Below the pieces are notes generated by a model. It was not told where the DNA came from and ran no database searches. It was given only the letters and a program-made list of their open reading frames with translations. 64,000 nucleotides of DNA from Scylla paramamosain (Eukaryota > Arthropoda > Malacostraca > Decapoda > Portunidae): contig NC_087181.1 of the NCBI RefSeq assembly GCF_035594125.1, forward strand, positions 3,530,001 to 3,594,000, given 5' to 3'. Shown piece after piece: positions 1 through 11,513 of the stretch; the first letter of the stretch is position 1; every line of letters starts with the position of its first letter. Position numbers and translations under genes: made by a program.

Positions 1-1089
1 AAAAGTGTCTAATAAGTTACAAGTATTAAGGGGAAAAATTTGTTTAGCAGTCAAAGGGTTAAGGAACCGAGGCTTGAAAGCAGGTATAAGAATGTTGCTT
101 TTGTGAACCAAGGTATTGGGAATAACATGTAACTGCGAGTCTTTGGGAAACAAGACATTTTTTTCTTTAAGAAAGGCATTAGAACTTTGAAAATGGGTAA
201 TAAGAAAACTAGAAAGAGAATGTTATATGGATTAAGAAACTACGAAAAATTCTACTAATGTGAACAGAGGCAAGAAAAATTTGTCTGATACTGAAACTTC
301 TATGAAAATTTGACCCTTTATGTACTAAAAACTAACAGGAAAATTCAGTTTCTTGCATGGACTGGGATCGGAAAGGTGGCTAAATACGTGAATAATATGT
401 GCCTTTTTGTGGAGTGGGCCAAACCTTTACAATATGGAACTGAAACGTGTGATGAACCTAGACAAAATTATACAAGCTCATTATCACCAGTCTCGACGTT
501 AACAACACAGTAACTTGCCCACACTTTATTTCTGTAATAAGAACTGCTTTCATTATCCACTTGTTGAAAAAGAGAGGAAAGAATCATTGGTGTCACCTAA
601 TGTCAGTCCAAGATGTGAGGATTGGTAGAGACGCTATTTCTTAAGTGTCCCTTAGTTGTGATAAATATCGTTTTCAGTATTAACATTCGGACTTTAAAGG
701 GAGACTTAAATATTTTGCAACAGCTCCAGTTAGTGTGACGAGATACAGGACTTAACCTCTACTACCCATAGCACGGTCTTAGTTTTGTTGTGTATTTAAA
801 TAGAATAATATAACAAATAACATCAGGTCTGCTATGAAAGGCAAAGATAATCTTTGCTTCTAGACAAATTTTCACAATTATCTCAACTTTGTACTAGTCT
901 CTTAGATTGTTTTATAGCCTAGAAAGATAAAATCAAGCTCCTTTCCTATATTTTCCTTGTGTCCATCTATTTTGTTCATAGTATTCTGAATGTTAACAAA
1001 GAACAACCACAGCGGTAAACTTGCCAACACAGCAGTTATATTTGGGTGAAGATAATGTCTATAGCCATATCCACACTCCACGCTGGCAG
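1..1089. other. no gene seen; probable upstream intron of cuticle gene
   Basis: AT-rich sequence with no convincing exon on either strand. Because the exon at 1090 opens with a splice acceptor inside the chitin-binding domain, this stretch is best read as part of the intron before it; the exons for the signal peptide and the first half of the domain are not found here and probably lie left of the window. Bases 45-62 (AGCAGTCAAAGGGTTAA) resemble the right end of a short TTAA-flanked element like the one at 36687-36876; its left end would be outside the window. Confidence 0.5.
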
Positions 1090-1522
1090 GGTGGTGCGGT
1101 ACTTCGTGGAGGGAGACTCCGGCTTCCAGGCTGAGGTGAGCGAGGAGCCCGGCCCGGATGTCGCCAACTACTACACCAACTCCCTCACCCAAGAGAGCAG
1201 CCAGGGTGGTGCCCCAGCCGCCTCCCAGAGCCTTGGCAAGAGCCTGGTAGACCTCAGGAGTTCTGTCAATGCCATCAGCGCTCCCAGGCCCGCCACCCGC
1301 CCGGCAACGCGTCCCATCCAGACCTTCAGGAGCCAGCCACAGCCCCAGCCACAGCCAACCTTCATCAGCCAGCCAGCATTCTCCGGCAACATCATCGACG
1401 GCGGCATCATCGACGGCGGCATCATTGACGGCGGCATCATTGATGGAGGAATTATCGATGGCGGCATAATTGACGGCGGCATCATTAATGCCAGCTTTGA
1501 GGACGACGGGTTCTCCGGCTGA
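1090..1522 (+). CDS. cuticle protein, RR chitin-binding family, 3' terminal exon (partial gene)
   Basis: Structural protein of the arthropod exoskeleton; RR domains bind chitin outside the cell. The exon opens after an acceptor (ctggcag, ends 1089) with one base completing a split codon. It reads VVRYFVEGDSGFQAEV, the second half of an RR domain (Y-x-V-x-G-x-S-G-F-x-A), then EEPGPDVANYY. A Gln/Pro stretch (QPQPQPQP) follows, then six IIDGG pentapeptides (1390-1490) and an acidic end, FEDDGFSG, before TGA at 1520. The exon gives 143 whole codons. Its phase and position match the last exon of the minus-strand cuticle gene at 7748-13138, so the two look like paralogues facing each other. The open frame runs back to a GTG at 1046, but that is intron sequence and not a start. 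The upstream exons are missing, so the gene is partial. Family call is firm; the exact subfamily is not. Confidence 0.85.
1391..1490 (+). repeat. 15-bp coding minisatellite (IIDGG)n
   Basis: Tandem repeats of ATCATCGACGGCGGC-like units with third-position drift (atc/att, gac/gat, ggc/gga) inside the cuticle exon. The drift is almost entirely synonymous, which suggests the peptide is under selection. Confidence 0.85.
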
Positions 1523-4140
1523 ATGGTTCCCTCACGCTCACCATGACTCGCCCCGTTTGTGTTTTTTTTCCCGTGAAATACAGTGACACGAAAACTAACC
1601 ACAGGTGCCGCCGGTGGCGGGGTAGACTTCCCAAGCTACAAACACTGCAAGCACCATACACTCTTCATACAGTATATCACAGGTACTCAGCTACATCATA
1701 CAGGTAATTGCTTCAGAGATGTGTTGCCAAAGATTTATTGCTAAACTTGGGATTTTTATCATTCCACCGGAGTTGGACCAATATTATCTTGTATTTCTAT
1801 CACAGTACAAAATTATAACATAGGCAATAATATGAACCTGTCACTGTATTTCATACGAAATAGTTTTACTATGTAATAACTGGGCTACATATAAGTCTGT
1901 ATTTATTTTGTTAAACAAAATAGTGACTACTTCTGTGTCTCCTTCCCCCTGAACCACTGTGTAATATTTTACCAACAAAACTATGCTGGAGTGTTCCATG
2001 CCTGCAGGGCAACAGTGGTGACAAGAATGTTGTATCCAATCTGTATAACTGGGAGTGCAAGACTTGCTTGTCTCTCATTTTCAAAGCAATGAGGACAAAC
2101 TTGGTGGTGAACTGCAACACCATCCAATGCCAGACACTCAATCACCTACAGGAGCATTAACAAAATTTTAAAATATTCGTATGCTATCAAAAGTTATCAG
2201 AAAAAATCACACTTTACAAGCCTTTTATTCTTGTAATAACAATGACCATATCCTCAGGTTGTGCCAGTCTTCCTCAGAAATTATGCATATAGTGTCAATA
2301 CTCTGTTATTTTGCTCCAACACAAATTATGCAGTACATACATTAGGCTCCTGCATACAGAAGCCTAACGTAATGCTGTGAAATACAAAAATTATTTTGTC
2401 TCACAAATTCATAAATTTAACATATGTACACTATGTAGCCTTGAAGGCCTCTAGAGTACTTCAGGACATTACACAGCTGTTGTTCAGGCCAGGGATGTTT
2501 CATCAGTGTGAGGCAACACAGGCAATACTGGCTGTGATCCATGAGGGCTACATGACACTCCTTAGTCCTCACCTCCACACACTTGGATAGACTCTAAATC
2601 AGTTACCTCCATCCTTGGTGTGGAGATTATGGGCAGTACATTAATGAGGTTTATGAGTTCATTAAAAGATCTTGAATAATCTTGATAATGATCTCAAGTA
2701 AAGGTGTGATCAGCTATTTGAAAAACCATAAATAAATATATAAACATAAATAAAATAAGGAAATAAAGAAATAAAAAATTAGATAAAAATCAAATTCATT
2801 ATTGTTTGTGTGCTCAGAGTAAATGAGGCCATCTTGACAACTGATGTCACCACTCCTCAGTACTTTCTTTCTTCTCATGCAATGAAACTCACAAAAAATA
2901 CATGTAAAACACGAACAATGTGAGGCTAAAACTTGTTCACATGAAGAATTTGGGCATGAAATGGAGGTAGAATATAATATTAGTTAAGCTAACATAACCA
3001 GAACCCAGACGTGATGCTTAGTAGTAAGAAAATTTCAAACTGCAACAACTAAGAAAGATTTGTCAAAAAGTAATAAATGATCACTGCTAGACATGCGGCT
3101 ACACTTGTTGCTGTTAAATCAGCCAAAACACTTATAGCACAGAGGGCAAGTGAAGGTAGGTAAAAGACAAATTGTTCTGTTACAACCCTCATCACAGAAC
3201 ACACCTCTTGAACACTGAACTGATAGGAGTGGTAGCACAAGGAAGTGTGCTTCTAGTTATGCCAATGAGTGAGTCTTGCCTTCTTGAGAAATGTTCACAT
3301 CATTATAATGGCAAGAACTTTGCACAGGATGACAACTGTTTCTTCACTCTAGTAACGAAGTTTGAACTGACTGATTTATTGTAATTCAATGCACATACTG
3401 CCAAGTTTCCTGACATAAGTTATCAAATATGAACATTCATAAAGTCCAATAATTGCAAGACAAAACTAAGACAAAACTAAAATATGTAGCCAATTAAAGA
3501 CAATTAAAGACAAAACTAAGACAAAACTAAAATATGTAGCTAATTAAGACTGTTAAATCAGGTTAGTTTACTTAGGAAATTTCCCTAAATGCTGTTTAAT
3601 ATTTCTTGTGTTAAATATGTATGTATGAATTGCAGTGCTCTTTCCATAAATTAGTTTCCCACGAGTCCCTCAGTTCACTGCGGGAGGGAGTGGGGACAAA
3701 TGCAGTTCTAATATACATAGCATTACTGGTTAGTTTTGTAAGTCATCTGTTGTCTTTGAAGAAAAATAATTTTCTGATAGGTTTTGTTTTTAACTAATCT
3801 AATGTTTGTCTTCTTTGGAACAACTACAGTCACAGTCACCAGGACTGAAGGTTTCATCATCACACACACCCACCCATCAACACTGTCCAAACCTGTGCAT
3901 GCAGTACCACTTTCAGAATACTTATCACTGTCAATAATATATACAGACAACAATGGTAAATTGGTGAATGTCACTAAATGTTGTAAATTCTAAGCTTCAA
4001 ATAATAAAACAAAAAAAGCTGCCAATATCAACTATTAATAGTGGGAAGCATAATGTGTCCCCACAAACAAGACTTCAGACACAGTGTTAATGACCAGATT
4101 GTCAGAGTAATATTATGCAACTTTCAGTCTCCATGACTGC
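1523..4140. other. no gene seen
   Basis: 3' flank of the first cuticle gene and intergenic AT-rich DNA. No open frame here has codon bias, splice context or a recognisable protein. The nearest plus-strand AATAAA motifs after the stop are more than 1 kb away (around 2735-2760), so the poly(A) site is not assigned. Confidence 0.5.
3459..3550. repeat. 50-bp tandem duplication
   Basis: The block gacaaaactaagacaaaact with its following aatatgtagc is present at 3459 and again at 3509, giving a 50-bp period and a shorter internal 11-bp repeat. Confidence 0.8.
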
Positions 4141-4141
4141 C

Positions 4142-4212
4142 ACTAGTATTTTTTTTTTTTTTTTTTGTTATCTATTTATTTTTTTCATTTATTTATTTAT
4201 TTTTATTTATTT
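4142..4212. repeat. poly(T) and (ATTT)n tract
   Basis: A T-homopolymer run followed by imperfect TTTA/ATTT units. Confidence 0.85.
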
Positions 4213-4612
4213 ATTTTCTTTTTTATCCTAATGTGGTGAGGCTTATAAGGTTAGTCTCTCATATGGAGGCTTAGTTAGTCAGTCACTGTCCACGGTAGAA
4301 CAGGCAGATTTGCACTGTATATAGATATATTATTTAATTACTGAGAAAATTATGATTAAGAATTAGCTGTATAATTTAAGATACACTGGATGGTTAGTTT
4401 ACCATATCTTTGTCTGTAACAAAAGATTAGTTTCTCTGACATTCTCTGATTTTAATACTGAATGGTTTGTTAACCAAATAAAAAAAAAATTCCACATGTT
4501 TAGGAGTATTGTTTTTTATTACTTTTATGGATACTGAGGAACTTACTTTATTGAAGTTTTCATCACAAATGAATAGTGCCCATGATATAGGGAATTTTTG
4601 TTAGGTGATGCT

Positions 4613-4735
4613 AATGGATTAGGTCAGATTAGGTTAGATCAGGTCAGGTCAGGTCAGGTCAGGTCAGGTCAGGTCAGGCCAGGTCAGGTTAGGTTAGGTC
4701 AACTTGTTAAGTTAGGTCAGGTTTGGTTTGGTCTG
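4613..4735. repeat. (AGGTC)n pentanucleotide array mixed with TTAGG units
   Basis: About ten AGGTC units flanked on both sides by AGGTTAGGTTAGG-type units. TTAGG is the usual arthropod telomere repeat and AGGTC/TCAGG differs from it by one base. The array is short and sits between genes, so it is read as an interstitial satellite and not a chromosome end. Confidence 0.75.
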
Positions 4736-4739
4736 GTTA

Positions 4740-5699
4740 TGCCTTCTTTTTAAGCCATCATCTTCATTCAATCACCCTAAAATGGCCATTTTCGTGTTCC
4801 CAGACCATAAACCCCGCTTTTCAACGAGTACCCAAGATCGTAGGAGGATGAGGGGAGAAGAGGCAAAATGAAGTATTTCCGACGTATTTTAAACTCAAAA
4901 TCGTCTAATATAATAAACCAATAACGAATATCACAGTTTTGTACTCGAAATGCTGTTTGGTCCTATGATGAAAACTGACCAAGAAACACCCACAACCCAC
5001 AGAAACAAACAAGTGCAGGGCAGGACAGAGCAGAGCTGGGCATCCCTTACCACCCAAAGAGAAAAAAAAATAATAATTCTAGACCACCAGAACCAATAAA
5101 ACGATTATCAAACGGACATCACAACAATATACACAGCAAAAAATAAATAAAATAAATATATTATAAGAAAAAAAAAAAAAAAAAAGCGTGCGGGGCAGAG
5201 CGGGCCGGGGAGGGGCATCACTTTCTACCTGAACCAAAGTCATCAAACACACACACCAGGCTCCCCCTTCCCTCTCACAAGCTTGAACAATAGCCACATT
5301 ACCCCCAGCCAACACAAGAAGTGCAGGTGAACTAATACAGGCAGTGCACAGTGGCAAACACAGAACACACAACGACATAATGGTAGGCTACATATCCACA
5401 CACACTGTTCGTTCCCCTTACCTAACTGCCAAGGGTGATTACTGCTCTCTAGGGCGACTCTTATCGTCTTGAATCCCAGCATACTGCACACAATCAAAAA
5501 AAAATACTGCGCATACTAAAATAAGTGTCTGTTTTGGGGGAAATTGTCTGAAAGCGCGATTAATTTCCCTCTACTGGCACAAACACAGAGATTCAAACGT
5601 GGTGAGGTGTCTCGAGCAGCTGTGAATCCTCCAGTCAGCAGGAAATAAAAGAATGTCGAGATGTGTGATGTTACAATGATATTACTCCTCGTGATCCTT
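4740..5699. other. no gene seen
   Basis: Contains two purine-rich diverged segments of similar sequence (around 5010-5050 and 5185-5225, both GGGCAGRGC...GGGCATC). No gene is supported. Confidence 0.4.
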
Positions 5700-7205
5700 T
5701 TTATTTATTGTTACACTCATGACATGTGATTATCAAACTCTAGTATTTATCGTAAGTTTTTATTTGGTATATCCGTTTATTTAAAGCTCCGTTTTAGGCG
5801 TTGAGTGAGGTGGCAGTTTAATATATGTTTTATTGATTTTATTACACTCATTGATTAATTAACAAACTAAATAGATAGTTTCATAAATAACTAAAACAAC
5901 AACAAAAAAAAAAGGAAAAACTCACTCACTTAAGCTGTAAAACACATAAACATGAAATACTGTTATACAGTGTTAGGATTTTCCCCTCCCGCCATTTTTT
6001 TCTTTTTTTTCGTCTTCTTTTCGTTAACATGTGGTGCATAAAATGAGCGTAACATCCAGCCACGTACGGGCTGGACCCAATTAGTGGTATCGTTTGCATA
6101 GCTACGGTGATACTTGATGCATTACGTGAAAAGATAAATATTGCCACAACTATTAGTACTTAATAATATGTCTTAACGTGTGAAACTTTTCCTCTATTAT
6201 CCACTTAAAATACGAATTACATGCCAGTTACGTTACAAATTACACGGCTGTTCTGTCACAGTGTTTGAGAGTGTACAGAAGTGTTTATGGGTTTCTTAGG
6301 ATGATCACGAGTGTTTAGATTTTAGAAGTATTTGAAAATGTGTGAGTATTATATAGTGTCATGTGTAGGAAAGTGTGTAAGTGTTTGCGAGTGTTTAAGA
6401 ATGAGTAGGAGTGTCTAGGAGTATGTGGGAGTGATTACGAGTGTTTAAGAGTAAGTGAGATTATTTGCGATCATTTAGGAGTGTGTGGGAGAGTTTGGGA
6501 GCGTTTGGGAGTGCATGGGCATGTTTAAGAGTGTTTGGAAGTGTTTGTGAGCGTTTAGGAGTGTGTGGGAGTGTTTAAGAGTGTGTGGAAGTGTTTGAGT
6601 GCACTTAAGAATGCCTAGGAGTGTGTTTGAACATTTAGGGGTGTTTGGGAGCGTTTAGGAGTTTGTGGGAGTGTTTGAGATAACATATGGTAAGTAATGT
6701 TGTTATCGCCAATACTTCATGACGTAACTGTGTGAACCTTTCCTTCTTGCTAATATGTATTGTTGATCTAATTCAAGCTATAATACTTGGAGCAGCTTAG
6801 TTATTTGTTGTGGTCAATGTGGTGACGAGTATTTTGGTAACATTGAGTATATTAAGTGTGAAAGTAGGTTGTGATGAATTTAGTTGTAACTGTGTGAAAC
6901 TTTGCTCTTGCTTATTATAAAGTTATATTATTAGAACAGCTTTGTATAATTTACTTAGATATTTCGGTAATGCTTAATGCATTATCCTGGCCACAAAAAC
7001 AAAGTTAGAAATAAATATCAGTATTTTTCCATGTTTTCTAGGCATAAGCAAATAAAGAATTATATTTGTTACCCAAGGACAAAAATCGTGTTACACAGTG
7101 ATATATTAAACTCAGGTATTTATCATATGTTTTTATTTGGTATGTTTGTGTGTTTACACGCTCCTCTGTTTTATGGGTAGATGAGAGAGGTAGAAATTTC
7201 ATTAA
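5700..7205 (+). repeat. dispersed repeat, copy A, with GTGTTTGGGA-type minisatellite core
   Basis: Three parts. About 5840-6250 is a unique-looking left arm. At 6255-6680 there is a degenerate array of 8-12 bp words (GAGTGTTTGGGAGTGTGTG...). At 6690-7000 there is an AT-rich right part. All three recur in the same order, inverted, at 28.9-30.8 kb at roughly 80-85% identity by eye. The edges carry a diverged direct repeat of about 110 bp (5711-5830 and 7089-7200, sharing the words gtatttatc and tttttatttggtat). No protein is coded. This is probably a non-autonomous mobile element of unknown class. Confidence 0.7.
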
Positions 7206-7261
7206 CTTTTCCCCATTTTTCGTATCCTTGACCGGTCTCCTCCACATGTATGGAAAGTGTC

Positions 7262-7265
7262 TATT

Positions 7266-7307
<42 letters not shown>

Positions 7308-7318
7308 GCAAGTTATTT

Positions 7319-7360
<42 letters not shown>
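7262..7360. repeat. (TTG)n and (GA)n microsatellites
   Basis: (TTG)n at about 7266-7309 and (GA)19 at 7322-7360, 390 bp downstream of the large cuticle gene's stop codon. Confidence 0.95.
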
Positions 7361-7361
<1 letters not shown>

Positions 7362-7446
7362 CAGAATCATCTTAACCAAGTTAAAGTACATTCTTATACT
7401 GTTACTGTTTATTAATCAAAACAAGGAAATTATTTAAAAATTTTCT

Positions 7447-7469
7447 TTTATTGGATAATATATTTTATT
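7447..7469 (-). terminator. candidate poly(A) signals of the large cuticle gene
   Basis: Two AATAAA hexamers on the minus strand (7452-7447 and 7469-7464), about 280-300 bp past the stop codon at 7748. Position and strand fit; the cleavage site is not visible. Confidence 0.5.
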
Positions 7470-7747
7470 TAAGTAGCAAATATTTGACATGTAGCACCTC
7501 AGCTGGTAGATAAACATCAAACATATCTTCAACTTTCATTTGAGCACTTCGGACAGAACAGCACTAGTGGAGCATTCAGAGTTAGCCACATATAAACGTT
7601 CCCATACAAAAATATATCGATATATAAATAAGACAAAACAACCTTTTCATTTCTTCTCAGGCACGACCAAGGAATCTTCAGTTATCTCTGTCTTCCATCG
7701 GCATGATACACTATTCGCCGAGAGCACCACTGAGACAAGTTATCTTG

Positions 7748-10700
7748 TTATTTGGCTATGTATGGTCGTTGAGTGCTGAACTCTAGAGAGCCTGAAATGC
7801 CTGTTTCCGTTTCCTGGAGTGAAGTGGAAGTGATGCTGTGATGAACGTCGAGAGGGCTAAAACCAAAGCTTACACCTTCATCACTATTCTCTTGGTTTTG
7901 CAAGAGATCAAGCACACTTTCTATTGGATTTTCAAGACTGTCTTGGACTTGATGGTACGAACTAGTGGATACCTTTTGATGTCCATTGGTGAAGGAACTG
8001 CCAAGGCTTTGTTGCTCCGTCTTCTGGACACTGAAGTCTAGTTGAAAGTTCTTGGAACCGAACTGTTGATCCTGGAATTGTCTGGAGCCGAACTGTTGGT
8101 CCTGGAACTGGTTGTGGCCAGATTGTTGGTCCTGGAACTGGTTATGGCCAGATTGTTGGTCCTGAAACTGGTTGTGACCAAACTGTTGATCCTGGAACTG
8201 GATGTGACCAGATTGTTGATCTTGAAGCTGGTTGTGGCCAGATTGTTGTTCCTGGAACTGGTTGTGGACAAAGTGTTGGTCCTGGAACTGGTTGTGACCA
8301 GACTGTTGATCCTGGAACTGGCTGTGACCAGATTGTTGATCATGGAACTGGTTATGACCAGATTGTTGATCCTGGAACTGGTTGTGACCAGATTGTTGAT
8401 CCTGGAACTGATTGTGACCAGATTGTTGATCCTGGAACTGATTGTGACCAGATTGTTGATCCTGGAACTGATTGTGACCAGACTGTTGATCCTGGAATTG
8501 GTTGTGGCCGAACTGTTGATCCTGTAACTGATCGGAGACGAATTGTTGATCCTGGAACTGATCAGAGCTGAGTTGTTGATCCTGAGACTGTTTTGAGCCG
8601 GGCTGTTGATCCTGAAAATGGTGAGTGATAAAACCACCCTGGAGTTGTGGAGTGGCATTACCTTGATCCTGGACATGTGGTGTGAGTTTATCCTGAACCT
8701 CTGCAGTGGCACTGTGTTCTCCTTGCACTTGCGATGTGCTGAAAACTTCATGCTGGAACTGTGTAGAGGACAGCTCTTGGCTTGATAGCTCTCGATCTCC
8801 AAACTCCTCATTCTGGAGCTGTTGGGTGATCAGAAAGTCGTCATCCTCAAAGTGCGAAGTACTAATATCCTTATGCTGGAAGCTCACATTTTCATCATCG
8901 ACCTGTAGAGAACTAAAGCTATCACCACTGAAATGCTGGAAGTTGTCACTGTCATCGTCAAGCTGCTGGGTGCCGAGACCTTTATTTTGGTGTTGCTGAA
9001 TAATAACGTCTTCATTCAGGAACTCTTGGAAAACATGTCCTTCATCCCGCATCTTCTGAGCCTTTACAAATTCATCCTGAGATCTCAAGATACTGATATT
9101 GTCATCATGGATTTGTTGGGCACTCAAATCTTTATCTTTCTCATCCTGAAAGCCATGGATGTTCAGAATTATGCCATCATCCTCAAAGAAATTTTCAGTG
9201 CTCTCACCGTCATCCTGGAAATTCTCGGTGCTTGCATCTTCATCCCGGGATTGTTGCGAGTCAGAATCATCATCCAAAGAGAATTGAGAGCTTGAATCAT
9301 TATCTGAGTTGCTTTCTTCACTTTCAGATGAGTCTTTTATTTGGAGTCTTTGTACTCCATAACTCTGATCCTCTACTTGTTCTGTGCTGATGTCCCGACT
9401 TTGAGTACTGAAGAACTGGATTTTCTGGATGTCACCAGTACGACTGGAATGTGTTTTGGTACTGAATCCTTGATTTTCGACCGTCTGACCTCCAAAACCG
9501 TGGTGCTGTGTTGTGTGAATATCAATGTTCTGTTTCTGGGCCCTCCGTGTACCAAATTCTTGATTGTCTTTTGTCTGAATACCAAATCCTCGGTTCTGGT
9601 CCCTCGAGATGTCAGTCTTTTGATTCTGAGTCCTCTGAATATCGAACTCTAGATTTTGGATCTTTTGAATATCTTTTTTTGTACCTGGAGTAATTTGAGC
9701 ATTGAAACTTTGAAGTCTTGTTGTCTTTACATCGAGTCCTTGATTCTGGATTCTGTCAGTAGAAAGGTTTTGACTTCGGATGTTTTTAGTGACAGGGCTT
9801 TCATTCTCATTCTTTTGAATCTTGCTGAATTCAGGATTTTGGATTTGTATTTGCTGGATGCCAAGGCTCTGATTTTCATTCCTCTGAGTGCTAGATCCCT
9901 GACTTTCGGTTTGGTGTACACTAGAGCTCTGAGCATGAATCTTCTGGGTGCCAGACCTTTGACTTTCTGCATTCTGGATGCCAGTCTTCTGACTCTGGAT
10001 CTTTTGAGTGTCAGTTCTCAGACTCTGGCCCGTAAGGGCACCACGTTCTTGATTTCTAGTTCTCTGGATCCCTCTTCTTGGAGTCTGTGTGCTGACTCTT
10101 GGCCTCTGTGTCCTTATTGATCCGATAAAACCTAACTCCTGTACCCTTTCCAACAGATGAGGATCTGAAATACCTCGGATGTGAGCGCTCTGTGAGGTGC
10201 TGGATTTCTGAGACCTCAGAGAATCTCTGTTTTGAGATTCATGAGAGTCGAAAGCGCTTTGACTGCGAGTCCTTGAGGATTTTTGGCTATTGGACCTCAA
10301 GATACTTTGGTTGTGGGATGTATGGGAATGAGAAGAGCTGTGATTTTGGAATGCTTGGGGAATTTTGGCCTTCTGTTTGTGGTGAATCTGGGAACTGCGA
10401 GAACCTTGGAAGCTGTGGGAGATTTGGGTCTGTGGTCTGTGTGTGCCCTGTCTCAGGGGATTTTGGGACATGCGGAACGTTTGGCTTTGAGGCTTCTGTG
10501 TGGCTTGGGTGCGGGTTCTCTGGGTGCCTTGGGTTCGAGATGTTTGGCTGGTGTGGAGATTTTGTCCCTGAGATTTTTGAGAGTCCAGGGAGATTTGACT
10601 GTTGATTCTTTGGGAGCTGTGGGATCTCTGAGAACTGTGGGAGACTGCGGTGTCGGACTTCTGAAAAGTAGGTGACTGACTAGGATTAACTCTTTGATTA

Positions 10701-11472
10701 ACTTGTCTGTGAGTCACTTGAGAACCTTGGATATGGGACCTCTGGGGACTGTGAGATTCTTGATGCTGAAACTGTTGATGGTGGGGAATTTGAGATGCTT
10801 GATTGCGAGACTTCTGGAAGCCATTTGACTGATTACTGTTGACTCTTTGACTAACTTGTCTATGAGAACCTTGGATATGGGACCTCTGGGGACTGTGAGA
10901 CTGTTGGCTGCGGGGACTTTGAGAGACTTGGTTGCGAGACGCTTTAAAGTGTTGGGAGCTGAGACTGTGAGATCCTTGGAAACCTTGTGACCTTTGACCT
11001 TGGACCTGTTGAGTACTTTGGCCACGAGATCTTTGAGATGCTAAGCTATGGGCCTTCTGGAATCTAAGACTCTGTGACTCTTGCCTGCTTTCCTGACTGT
11101 GAGATCCGTTGCTGAGAGCGCCAAGAGAGAAATGTTGAAGTGGAGTCCTGTGGGTTTGAACCTTCCGGGCAGTACTTGATTTAGACACACTCTGCCCCCT
11201 CGCCTGCGTATGTCCTGATGAGAGGGCTCCAGTGTAGCTTTGCAGTCCTTGCTTCCTCCTGCCGCTGGTGGTGGTGGTGGTGGTGGCGGTGCTGGTGGTG
11301 ATAGGGTCAGCATACCTGTCGTGGTGGTAGTTGTCGACACGATCGCCATGTTCCAGCGTCACCCTGGCCAGGAAGCCCGAGGGGCCGTCCACTCTGTACC
11401 GCGTCACTCTGTCACCACCGTTATTGTTATTTTAATTATAATTTGTTATTATTATTATCATTATTATTATTA

Positions 11473-11513
<41 letters not shown>

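Noticed and set aside
1171..1602. Minus-strand frame with MPPS repeats opposite the first cuticle exon
   Set aside because: Shadow of the IIDGG repeat; the plus strand carries the RR domain.
4613..4735. Chromosome end
   Set aside because: The telomere-like units are few and sequence with genes continues on both sides.
8042..9295. Long plus-strand frames rich in Leu/Val (LVLELVVARL repeats)
   Set aside because: They are antisense to the cuticle exon, and the 30-bp unit being a multiple of three keeps all frames open. The minus strand has splice sites, signal peptide and a known domain.
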